DNA of 64,000 bases from positions 1-64,000 of the forward strand of contig NZ_BMRY01000003.1 in NCBI RefSeq assembly GCF_014648875.1, given 5' to 3'. Made by a program: the position numbers and the translations under genes. The notes below the pieces were generated by a model. That model was not told where the DNA came from. It saw only the letters and a program-made list of their open reading frames with translations, and made no database searches. Source of the DNA: Streptomyces parvus. GTDB lineage: Bacteria; Actinomycetota; Actinomycetes; Streptomycetales; Streptomycetaceae. Shown piece by piece: positions 16,692 through 23,610 of this stretch (positions are counted from its first letter, which is position 1; each line of letters begins with the position of its first letter).

Positions 16692-18239
16692 GTGTCCGAC
16701 CCCTCCACACAACCCCAGCAGGCGCACCCCGCCGTCCCGGTCCTCCACGAGCAGCGGCTCGACGAGGTCTTGGGCTCCGCGCCGGAGCACGGCCGGGCGC
16801 GTTACCGGCCGCGCCGCGTCGGCATGGTGTGGCGCAGCAAGGTGTTCCGCGCCGGAGCCGTGATCGTGGCGCTCCTGCTGTGCGGGCTGCTGATCCTGGC
16901 TCTCGTCCGCGAACAGACCGGCCCGGAGGGGTTCCTCGTCGGTCTGGGCCTGGCGGTGCTGCCGGTCCCGCTGCTGATGGCGGCGTTCCGCTGGCTGGAT
17001 CGGGTCGAGCCGGGCCCCTGGCGGAATCTGATCTTCTCCTTCGCCTGGGGCGCGTGCGCCGCCGCGCTCGTCGCGATCATCGCCAACTCCTTCGCGACGC
17101 GCTGGATAGCCACCGCGACGGCCGACCCGGCGAGCGCCGACACCCTGGGGGCGACGGTGATCGCCCCTGTCGTCGAGGAGAGCGCGAAGGCGGCGGCCGT
17201 GCTGCTGATCTTCCTGTTCCGCAGACGGGAGTTCAGCGGGGTGGTGGACGGCATCGTCGTCGCCGGCTTCACCGCGACGGGCTTCGCGTTCACCGAGAAC
17301 ATCCTCTATCTGGGCAACGCCTTCGGCGAGGACCAGCAGCTCGGCAGCTCCGGGTTCGCCTCGGTGACGGCCGGGACGTTCTTCGTCCGGATCGTCATGT
17401 CGCCGTTCGCGCACCCCCTGTTCACGGTGCTCACCGGCCTCGGCTTCGGCTTCGCGGCCGTCAGCGCCCGCCGCCACCGGGTCCGCCGGATCGCCCTGCC
17501 GTTGCTGGGTCTGCTGCTGGCGATGGGGCTGCACGCCCTGTGGAACGGCTCGTCGGCCTTCGGCCCGTACGGCTTCTACGCGGTGTACGGGATCGTCATG
17601 GTCCCGGCGTTCGGCCTGGTGACCTGGCTGGCGATCTGGTCGCGCCAGCGGGAGCTGCGCACGCTCGCCGCCGAGCTGCCCGCGTACGCCGCGGCCGGCT
17701 GGCTCACCCCCGCCGAGCCGTCGGCGCTCTCCTCCATGCGGGCTCGGGGCATGGCCCGCGATCTGGCCCGCCACTGGCAGCAGGACCGGGCCCGGGGGCG
17801 GGCGGCGGCCCGCGCGGTCGCGGAGTACGAGTCGTTCGCGACGTCGCTCGCGGGTCTGCGCCGCCGGGCCCGCCACGGCGCGGTGGGCCCGGACTTCGGC
17901 GCCCGGGAGCGGGAGTTGCTGCACCACCTGTGGCAGCGCCGGGACATCGCGGCCCCGGCACTGACCCACGCGGCCCGCCTCACGTCCCACCGGGCCCCGC
18001 ACCACGCGCACCATGCGCACCACGGCCACCGCGCGCCGATGCCGTACGGCCGGCCCCCCGCGCAGCCGCACGGCCCGGGTTACGGATACGGGCACGGCCC
18101 GGCGTACGGACAGCCGTACGGCCAGACTCACACACAGCCGTACGGGCCGCCGTACGAACAGCCTCAGGCACAGCAGGCCGGATACGGCTACGGATACGGA
18201 TACGGCGACCCCGGCTCCGTCAGGCCGACGCCTCGGTGA
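16692..18239 (+). CDS. prsW: PrsW-family intramembrane metalloprotease
   Basis: 515 residues with about eight membrane helices between residues 55 and 325. PrsW/CPBP-like active-site motifs are visible: EESAK (about 161), the FTATGFAFTEN segment (about 195-205) and two membrane His motifs (SPFAHPLF and GLHALWN). In B. subtilis, PrsW makes the first cut in an anti-sigma factor. The cytoplasmic tail (about 325-515) is long, ending in His- and Gly/Tyr-rich repeats (YGYGYGYG). A GTG start gives the normal N terminus. Whether it acts on the membrane-tethered sigma factor encoded upstream is only a guess. Confidence 0.85.
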   Translation: MSDPSTQPQQAHPAVPVLHEQRLDEVLGSAPEHGRARYRPRRVGMVWRSKVFRAGAVIVALLLCGLLILALVREQTGPEGFLVGLGLAVLPVPLLMAAFRWLDRVEPGPWRNLIFSFAWGACAAALVAIIANSFATRWIATATADPASADTLGATVIAPVVEESAKAAAVLLIFLFRRREFSGVVDGIVVAGFTATGFAFTENILYLGNAFGEDQQLGSSGFASVTAGTFFVRIVMSPFAHPLFTVLTGLGFGFAAVSARRHRVRRIALPLLGLLLAMGLHALWNGSSAFGPYGFYAVYGIVMVPAFGLVTWLAIWSRQRELRTLAAELPAYAAAGWLTPAEPSALSSMRARGMARDLARHWQQDRARGRAAARAVAEYESFATSLAGLRRRARHGAVGPDFGARERELLHHLWQRRDIAAPALTHAARLTSHRAPHHAHHAHHGHRAPMPYGRPPAQPHGPGYGYGHGPAYGQPYGQTHTQPYGPPYEQPQAQQAGYGYGYGYGDPGSVRPTPR

Positions 18240-18342
18240 GCAGCGCGTGCCAGACGTCGCCCGGCAGGCGGCAGTTCGACGGCAGGCCCCAGGGGAAGAC
18301 CTGGAGGCCGGAGGTGCCGAGGGGGGTGCGCGCGGAAGTCAT
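18220..18342 (-). pseudogene. possible aldo/keto-reductase N-terminal remnant
   Basis: A 40-codon frame on the minus strand begins MTSARTPLGTSGLQVFP, which resembles the N terminus of streptomycete aldo/keto reductases (LGTSGL-VFPL), then loses similarity and stops. From memory an oxidoreductase gene occupies this place in S. coelicolor (SCO4109). The frame overlaps the last 20 bases of prsW, and no good ribosome-binding site precedes it. I read it as what remains after an internal deletion. A chance match over about 17 residues is the main alternative. Confidence 0.35.
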
Positions 18343-18420
18343 GTGAGCGTTCAACGGGCCGGGCGGGGGCCGGTCTTCCGCCGCGTACTCCCTCCGGCCG
18401 ATCGCCCCTCCCCGGACAGA

Positions 18421-18462
18421 CCGGCAGCCCTGACGTCGGGGGGTGTGCGTCAGGGCTGCCGG
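18421..18462. terminator. bidirectional terminator hairpin
   Basis: Perfect 15-base inverted repeat, CCGGCAGCCCTGACG (18421-18435) and CGTCAGGGCTGCCGG (18448-18462), 12-base loop. It lies between the convergent prsW and M23 peptidase genes and could serve both. Confidence 0.75.
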
Positions 18463-18528
18463 GGTTTCGGGGGTGGGCCGCCGGAGAAGGGCGGCCCAGA
18501 GGCCGGCGGCGCGCGCCGGCCGGGGGGC

Positions 18529-19560
18529 TCAGACCGAGAGGCCCTTGCTGTTCAGCCAGGCCATCGGGTCCATCGCGGAGCCGCCCGCGGTGCGGACCTC
18601 CAGGTGGAGGTGGACGCCGGTCACGTTGCCGGTGGCGCCCATGCGGCCGATGGTCTCGCCGGTGGTGACCTTCTGGCCGACCGAGACGTCGATCGAGGAC
18701 TGGTGCGCGTACCAGATCTCCGTGCCGTCATCGAGCTGGAGCACCGTGCGGTAGCCGTACGAACCGGACCAGCCGGCCGACGTGATCGTGCCGCTGTGCA
18801 CGGCCTTGAGCGGCGAACCGGCCGAACCGGCGAAGTCGAGGCCGGTGTGCTGGCCGGAGGACCACATCGCGCCGGACTGACCGTAGGTCGAGCTGATCGT
18901 GTACGAGGAGGCCGGCAGGGAGAAGCTGGCGGCGAGCTTGGCGAGACGCTCCTCCTCCGCCTTCTTCTTCGCCGCTTCCTCTGCCGCCTTCTTCTTCGCG
19001 GCGGCGTCGGCCTCGGCCTCGTCCTGCTGCTTCTTGGCCTCGGCGGCGGCGGTCTCGGCCGCGGCCTTCTCGGCTGCCGCCCTGGCCTCGGCGTCGGCGC
19101 TGGCCTGCTGCTGCTCGGCCTGCTGGAGGATCCGGGCGCGCAGTGCCTCGCCGGCTTCGGTGCCCTGCTCGGCCTCGGCGCTGGTGAGCCCGGCGGTGGT
19201 GAGCGGCGCGGCCGCGGCGACCGGGGCGGCCTCCGCGTCGTCGGACATGAAGGACCCGACGCCGGGAAGGGACTTGGCGTCGGGGAGGTTGTCCGCGATG
19301 GCATCGGGAAGAGAGATGGAGACGGGTGCCTTGTCCTGAGCAGTGGCCATGCCACCAGCTCCGACGGCCGCTATGACGCCGACCCCGAGGACGGTGGAGC
19401 TACGGGCCAGACCACGCTGCTTGGCCACGCGGTGCCTGCCGCGCACGGGCCGGATGGAGTCCTCGGTGGGATTCCACTCCCCCACGGAGCGCTCCGCGCC
19501 ACCGTAGGTGTCGGTGCTGAAGGGTGACGGGGCCTCAGGGGCAGGCTTGTTGGACGCCAC
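18529..19560 (-). CDS. M23-family peptidoglycan endopeptidase
   Basis: 343 residues. A cytoplasmic-looking lead of about 50 residues precedes a hydrophobic segment (SSTVLGVGVIAAVGAGGMATA, about 54-74), which serves as a signal anchor. A long Ala/Glu/Lys coiled coil follows (about 125-210), and the LytM/M23 domain ends the protein, with zinc ligands in HTGLDFAG (about 237-244) and HLHLEV (about 322). M23 enzymes cut peptide cross-links in the wall. The 5' leader is a ydaO-type c-di-AMP riboswitch, linking this gene to osmotic and cell-wall control, as for resuscitation and NlpC/P60 genes in Streptomyces. Confidence 0.92.
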   Translation of the reverse strand: MASNKPAPEAPSPFSTDTYGGAERSVGEWNPTEDSIRPVRGRHRVAKQRGLARSSTVLGVGVIAAVGAGGMATAQDKAPVSISLPDAIADNLPDAKSLPGVGSFMSDDAEAAPVAAAAPLTTAGLTSAEAEQGTEAGEALRARILQQAEQQQASADAEARAAAEKAAAETAAAEAKKQQDEAEADAAAKKKAAEEAAKKKAEEERLAKLAASFSLPASSYTISSTYGQSGAMWSSGQHTGLDFAGSAGSPLKAVHSGTITSAGWSGSYGYRTVLQLDDGTEIWYAHQSSIDVSVGQKVTTGETIGRMGATGNVTGVHLHLEVRTAGGSAMDPMAWLNSKGLSV

Positions 19561-19579
19561 GTGGGCGCACTCCTTTCCT

Positions 19580-19740
19580 TCCTTCTCGCCTACCGGGTTA
19601 GCTGACGGGTTCGGAGCAGGAAGGTCTCCTACGGGCCCCTCCGCCTCTCACGAGACGCAGGCGTCCGATTCACCCCATGTAGGTGGTTCCCCGGTTCCCT
19701 TGCGGAATTCGGCGCTCGCGCGCGGTGCCGTCTCTGGCGA
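19580..19740 (-). ncRNA. ydaO-yuaA (c-di-AMP) riboswitch
   Basis: The minus-strand leader of the M23 gene contains the conserved ydaO blocks in order: GGGGAACC (about 19688), TGGGGTGAATCGG (about 19670), a GTAGGAGACC segment (about 19625) and TCCGAACCCGTCAGCTAACC then CGGTAGGCG (about 19590-19618), ending a short distance before the ribosome-binding site GGAAAGGAG. This class binds c-di-AMP and turns expression off. The edges given are approximate. Motif order and spacing match the class as I know it; a covariance search would settle the limits. Confidence 0.85.
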
Positions 19741-19992
19741 CGGCTGTGACGACCGCGCTGCGTTATCGAACGTTAATAGACGGACGGGCCCGATTCCAAG
19801 CTGTTCCTGTTGATCATTAACGAACAGGGGCGGGAGGTACGGGGTTCAAGCGGGCGGAAACGGGCGACTTGACCGCGGCTCAGGCACAGGCCTTTTTCTG
19901 ACGGTGCATCAAATGTTATGCGGAGTGGTGCGCTTCGATTACGCACCGTGTCGTCGCTGCGAGTTCAGCGCGCCGACAGCGCACGTGCCGCG
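19741..19992. other. upstream region of the M23 gene
   Basis: Relatively AT-rich, with an imperfect palindrome TTATCGAACGTTAATAG (about 19762-19778) and an inverted repeat CCTGTT/AACAGG (about 19806-19829). The M23 promoter should lie here. No protein gene is evident; the phosphatase gene to the right ends at 19993. Confidence 0.4.
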
Positions 19993-21219
19993 TCAGCGGG
20001 CCGCGTCCTCGTCGCCCCGGCCCACGATCTTCACCGTCGTCCGGCGCACGGGCTGCCCCTCCGCCGGCCGGCCGACCGCGATCAGCGCCATGTCGTCCGT
20101 GGCGTGCCCTCCGGTGTGCAGCCGTACGTCGTCGGTCAGCGCCGACAGCAGTTCCTCCGGCCCCGGGAAGATCCGGCCGCGCAGCCGGGCCGCCGGATCG
20201 TAGAAGACCCCGTTCGCGTCCCGGGCCTCGGACAGGCCGTCCGTGAAGGCGAGGAGCGTCGCCCCGGGAGGCATCGCCCACTCGTCGGCGCGGTCCGGCC
20301 ACACCCCGAGGTCCATCCCCAGCGGCAGCGCGGGCACCGAGGGCGCCAGCACCTCCAGGGCCCCGTCCGCGTGGAGCAGGATCGGCTCGGGGTGACCTCG
20401 GTTGACCAGGCGGACCGTGGCCGCCCCGGGCGGGATCTCGGCCACTACGGCGGTGATGAACCCCTCCATGGCGTCCAGCCCGTACCGCCGCGTCTCCTCC
20501 CGGGCCAGCGCCCGCTCCAGCCGCTGGGCCACGCCCTCCAGCGAACGCTCCTGCTCGGCGGCCTCCCGGAACGCCCCGATGATCACCGCCACCGCCTCGA
20601 CGGCGTCCAGCCCCTTGCCGCGGACGTCGCCGACCACCGCCCGGACGCCGTAGGGGGTGTCCGCGACGGCGTACAGGTCACCGCCCACGAACTCGTCCGC
20701 CTGCGCAGCCTCGTACCGCGCGGCCACCTGGAGCCCGCCGATCCGCTCGGCCGGCGTCGGCAGCACGGCCCGCATGGCGGTCTCCGCGACGGCGCGCGCC
20801 GAGGCGAGCTGCTCGTTGCCCCGGCGCACGACGCCGTTGATGACGAGGGCCAGCACCGAGCCCGTGAGCACGGTGATCGTCTCGATGACCGGGACGACCT
20901 GGGTGGAGGTCCCGTCGGAGATCCGCATGACGATGACGGAGATGACCGCGGCGATCCCGGTGCGGACGGTCCGGGAGAGCGAGAAGAACGGGGCGGCGAT
21001 CAGCGGGGCCGCGACGAAGAGGGGGACGGCGGTGAAGTTGGGCGGGGCCAGCGAGTCGAACAGCAGCCCGCCGAGGATCAGCAGGGCGGGCAGCATCCGG
21101 ATGAACCGTCCGGTGCCCCGTCCGCCGCCGGAAGTCAGCTCCCCCTCGCGGGACCCGAACACCGCGCGGCCCACGGCGTCCATGCTCCCCGCCGCTCCGC
21201 TGCGCCGTCCCTCGGCCAT
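19993..21219 (-). CDS. membrane SpoIIE-type (PP2C) phosphatase
   Basis: About 408 residues from ATG 21219, preceded by AGGTGGGG. The N-terminal part (about 40-140) holds four to five hydrophobic segments. A linker of about 30 residues follows, then the SpoIIE domain (about 175-400) with GGDLYAV, GDVRGKGL and LAFTDGLSEARD, ending DDMALIAV, which together form the PP2C metal site. Members dephosphorylate anti-anti-sigma proteins and so control a sigma factor in response to a membrane signal. No anti-sigma or antagonist gene is adjacent. Confidence 0.9.
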   Translation of the reverse strand: MAEGRRSGAAGSMDAVGRAVFGSREGELTSGGGRGTGRFIRMLPALLILGGLLFDSLAPPNFTAVPLFVAAPLIAAPFFSLSRTVRTGIAAVISVIVMRISDGTSTQVVPVIETITVLTGSVLALVINGVVRRGNEQLASARAVAETAMRAVLPTPAERIGGLQVAARYEAAQADEFVGGDLYAVADTPYGVRAVVGDVRGKGLDAVEAVAVIIGAFREAAEQERSLEGVAQRLERALAREETRRYGLDAMEGFITAVVAEIPPGAATVRLVNRGHPEPILLHADGALEVLAPSVPALPLGMDLGVWPDRADEWAMPPGATLLAFTDGLSEARDANGVFYDPAARLRGRIFPGPEELLSALTDDVRLHTGGHATDDMALIAVGRPAEGQPVRRTTVKIVGRGDEDAAR

Positions 21220-21360
21220 CCCCACCTGTGCACTCCTGCCCGGTCCACCCACGGCTGCGGACGGTACCGCGCCCTGTCCAGGCTTCCCGGAGCCGCGCCG
21301 AGCGGCGACCGGGCATCGGCCGAATAGGGGGAATACGCGGTGGCGGCCGGGCCCCCGTGG

Positions 21361-22107
21361 TCAGTCGGAGAGCCGGTGCCGCGCGTAGACCGTCAGTGCG
21401 TCCCGTACGAAGGCGGCGGTGCCGTCCCCGTAGCGATCGTAGTTCTTTCCGAAGCGCGGGTCGGCGACATACATCTCCCCGAGCCCGATCACATACGAAC
21501 GGCTGGGCTCCTTGGCCGAGGACAGCCAGGCGCAGTGCCGCCGCGCGAGCTCCTGCGCCTCGGGCCCGTCGGCGGCGAGCCCGGCCTCCCTGGCCCGGCC
21601 CCAGTCCCGCGCGATGGCCTCGTGCTCGTCCCTGAACGCCTTCTTCTCCCCCTCCCCGAGCGAACGCCACCAGCGGTCGCCCTCCTCGTACGCGTCCCGG
21701 CCCCAGCGCTCGGTGACCTCCTGCTCGTGGGCGGTGTGGTCGAAGCCGTCGAACACCTCAGCGGCCATGAGTTCCATCCCCTCCTGGGTCTTGTGGAGCG
21801 TGGTCCGCACCGAGGCGATCTGCCGTCCGATGCGCGCCTGCTCCTGTTCGAGCAGCCGCAGATGTGCCCGCAGCGCCACCGCCGTGTCCCGCTGCCCCTC
21901 CAGTACGTCCTTGATCGCGGGCAGCGAGAGCCCGAGCTCCCGCAGCAGCAGGATGCGCTGCAGCCGGACGAGGGCGTCCTGGTCGTAGTAGCGGTAGCCG
22001 TTGCTCCCGATCCGGCTCGGCGTGAGGAGACCGAGGTCCCCGTAGTGCCGGAGCGTGCGGCTCGTGGTGCCGGCCTGGCGGGCGATTTCCTGAATGGACC
22101 ACTCCAT
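21361..22107 (-). CDS. MerR-family regulator, TipAL-like
   Basis: 248 residues. The MerR helix-turn-helix is at residues 1-70 (SIQEIARQAGTTSRTLRHYG) and a dimerisation helix at 75-110. The C-terminal half (about 120-248) matches the TipAS antibiotic-recognition fold (DGFDHTAHEQEVTERWG and WWRSLGEGEKKAF-type segments). TipAL binds thiopeptides and other peptides and activates its own promoter by untwisting a 19-base spacer. The putative promoter right before the start has exactly that geometry. A C-terminal Cys is absent, so covalent thiopeptide capture as in TipA may not occur. Confidence 0.88.
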   Translation of the reverse strand: MEWSIQEIARQAGTTSRTLRHYGDLGLLTPSRIGSNGYRYYDQDALVRLQRILLLRELGLSLPAIKDVLEGQRDTAVALRAHLRLLEQEQARIGRQIASVRTTLHKTQEGMELMAAEVFDGFDHTAHEQEVTERWGRDAYEEGDRWWRSLGEGEKKAFRDEHEAIARDWGRAREAGLAADGPEAQELARRHCAWLSSAKEPSRSYVIGLGEMYVADPRFGKNYDRYGDGTAAFVRDALTVYARHRLSD

Positions 22108-22114
22108 GCCGGAA

Positions 22115-22145
22115 ACGCTAGATCTTTACGTTGCGTCAAGGTCAA
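22115..22145 (-). promoter_or_regulatory. MerR-type promoter with 19-base spacer
   Basis: On the minus strand, -35 TTGACC (22140-22145) and -10 TAGCGT (22115-22120) are separated by 19 bases. The spacer carries an inverted repeat CTTGACG-CAA-CGTAAAG (22124-22140, one mismatch). This is the hallmark of a promoter activated by a MerR protein. Transcription would start about at the ATG (22107), which suggests a leaderless message, and fits the lack of a ribosome-binding site. Confidence 0.7.
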
Positions 22146-22149
22146 GCGT

Positions 22150-22189
22150 CGTTGGCCGGGCCCGGAGAGCGGCTCGGGCCCGGCCAACG
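22150..22189. repeat. 15-base perfect inverted repeat
   Basis: CGTTGGCCGGGCCCG (22150-22164) and its exact complement (22175-22189) enclose a 10-base loop. A second hairpin with the same GGGCCCG core lies 22 bases to the right. The pair probably insulates the MerR gene from the tRNA gene. Confidence 0.65.
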
Positions 22190-22210
22190 ACCCGGCCCCG
22201 GGAAACGACT

Positions 22211-22243
22211 CGGGCCCGGCACGCTGTCTGCGTGCCGGGCCCG
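22211..22243 (-). terminator. terminator of tRNA-fMet
   Basis: Perfect 14-base stem, CGGGCCCGGCACGC and its complement, 5-base loop, 10 bases past the 3' end of the initiator tRNA. Confidence 0.75.
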
Positions 22244-22252
22244 GATCTTTAG

Positions 22253-22326
22253 TAGCGGGGACAGGATTTGAACCTGCGACCTCTGGGTTATGAGCCCAGC
22301 GAGCTACCGAGCTGCTCCACCCCGCG
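22253..22326 (-). tRNA. tRNA-fMet (CAT), initiator
   Basis: 74-nucleotide tRNA with anticodon CAT in the loop CTCATAA and the three G-C pairs (GGG/CCC) that close the anticodon stem in initiators. The acceptor starts with C1, which faces an unpaired T72, the mismatch expected of an initiator tRNA. D-arm GAGCAGCTCGGTAGCTC and T-arm GCAGGTTCAAATCCTGT are normal. CCA is not encoded (CTA follows). Confidence 0.95.
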
Positions 22327-22416
22327 TCGGTGAACACAACTGTACGGCATTCCAGGAGTGGCGTTGACCAATATGAGCCCCGCGCCCTTCCGTCCGCGTT
22401 CCCCCGCCCGGACGAG

Positions 22417-22446
22417 TACCTTGTTGCATAGAGGTTGCAATAACGA
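22417..22446 (+). promoter_or_regulatory. inverted-repeat operator candidate before tsaD
   Basis: TTGCA-TAGAGGT-TGCAA (22424-22440) is a symmetric site with 5-base arms and a 7-base centre; it also contains the direct repeat GTTGCA. It is followed by TAACGATCA and then the tsaD start region, so a protein bound here would control the tsaD-alaS pair. No matching regulator is encoded next door, except possibly the MerR gene across the tRNA. Role inferred only. Confidence 0.45.
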
Positions 22447-22469
22447 TCACTGTGCGAGAAGAGGACCCC

Positions 22470-23546
22470 GTGCGGACTCCGGTGGTGCTGGGCATCGAGT
22501 CGTCGTGTGACGAGACGGGGGCGGGGATCGTCTCCGGCGGCCGTCTGCTCGCGCACGTCGTGGCGTCGAGCATGGACGAGCACGCCCGCTTCGGCGGGGT
22601 GGTGCCGGAGATCGCCGCCCGGGCCCACCTCCAGGCGTTCACCCCCGTCGTCCAGGAGGCCCTGGCGCAGGCGGGGCTCGGGGTGCGGGACATTGACGCC
22701 GTCGCGGTGACCACAGGGCCCGGTCTGTCCGGGGCGCTCCAGGTCGGCCTGGCCGGGGCCAAGTCCCTGGCGTACGCGGCGGGGGTGCCGCTGTACGGGG
22801 TGCACCACCTGGCCGGGCACGTGGCCGCCGACACCCTGGAGCACGGGCCGCTGCCCGATCCCTGCATGGTGCTCATCGTCTCGGGCGGGCACACCTCGCT
22901 GCTGCTCGTCCGCGATCTGGTGCGCGATCCGATCCTGCACCTGGGCGACACTGTGGACGACGCCGCGGGCGAGTGCTTCGACAAGGTCGCCCGGGTCTTC
23001 GGCCTCCCGTATCCGGGCGGACCGGCCATCGACCGGGCCGCGCGCGAGGGCAACCCCTGCGCCGTCGCCTTCCCCCGGCCGCTGCTGGGGTCGAAGGACG
23101 ACCCGTACGCGTTCTCCTTCTCCGGGCTGAAGACCGCCGCCGCCCGCTGGGCCGAGCAGCACCGGCTGCGCGGCGAGGACATCCCGCTGGCCGACGGGGC
23201 GGCTTCGCTCCAGGAGGCCGTCGCGGACGTCCTGACGCGCAAGGCGCTGGCCGCCTGCCGCCAGTACGACGTCCGCACGCTCGTCGTGGTCGGCGGGGTC
23301 GCGGCGAACTCCCGGGTCCGGGCGCTGGCCGAGGAGCGGTGCGCGGCGGCGGGCGTCGAGCTGCGCGTACCGCCGCTGACGCTGTGCACCGACAACGGGG
23401 CGATGATCGCCGCCGTCGGCGACCTGTTGGTAGGGGCCGGGGCCGACCCGGCGCAGCTGAACGTGTCCATCGACCCGTCGGCGCCGCTGGAGTACGCCGC
23501 GCTGCACCCGGTCGCGACGCCCGCGAGAGCGGCCCGAGCCGCCTGA
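22470..23546 (+). CDS. tsaD: TsaD (Gcp/Kae1), probable second copy
   Basis: 358 residues from GTG 22470, 6 bases after AAGAGGAC; a GTG at 22452 would include that site in the coding region. TsaD joins the threonylcarbamoyl group of TC-AMP to A37 of ANN-decoding tRNAs, with TsaB and TsaE. Intact motifs: GIESSCDET (N-terminal ATP loop), GPGLSGAL, metal-binding HHLAGH (about 111-116), [27 protein letters not shown] and TDNGAMIA. Streptomyces normally keep tsaD with tsaB/tsaE/alr. Those genes are absent here, and the sequence departs from the streptomycete form I remember, so this is probably a paralogue. Same strand as alaS, 64-base gap. Confidence 0.9.
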   Translation: MRTPVVLGIESSCDETGAGIVSGGRLLAHVVASSMDEHARFGGVVPEIAARAHLQAFTPVVQEALAQAGLGVRDIDAVAVTTGPGLSGALQVGLAGAKSLAYAAGVPLYGVHHLAGHVAADTLEHGPLPDPCMVLIVSGGHTSLLLVRDLVRDPILHLGDTVDDAAGECFDKVARVFGLPYPGGPAIDRAAREGNPCAVAFPRPLLGSKDDPYAFSFSGLKTAAARWAEQHRLRGEDIPLADGAASLQEAVADVLTRKALAACRQYDVRTLVVVGGVAANSRVRALAEERCAAAGVELRVPPLTLCTDNGAMIAAVGDLLVGAGADPAQLNVSIDPSAPLEYAALHPVATPARAARAA

Positions 23547-23610
23547 GCGGTGTGCCGCCGCGCCCGGAATTCCCCCTGGTGACCGACCGAAGGACTTAAG
23601 AGGACTGCTT

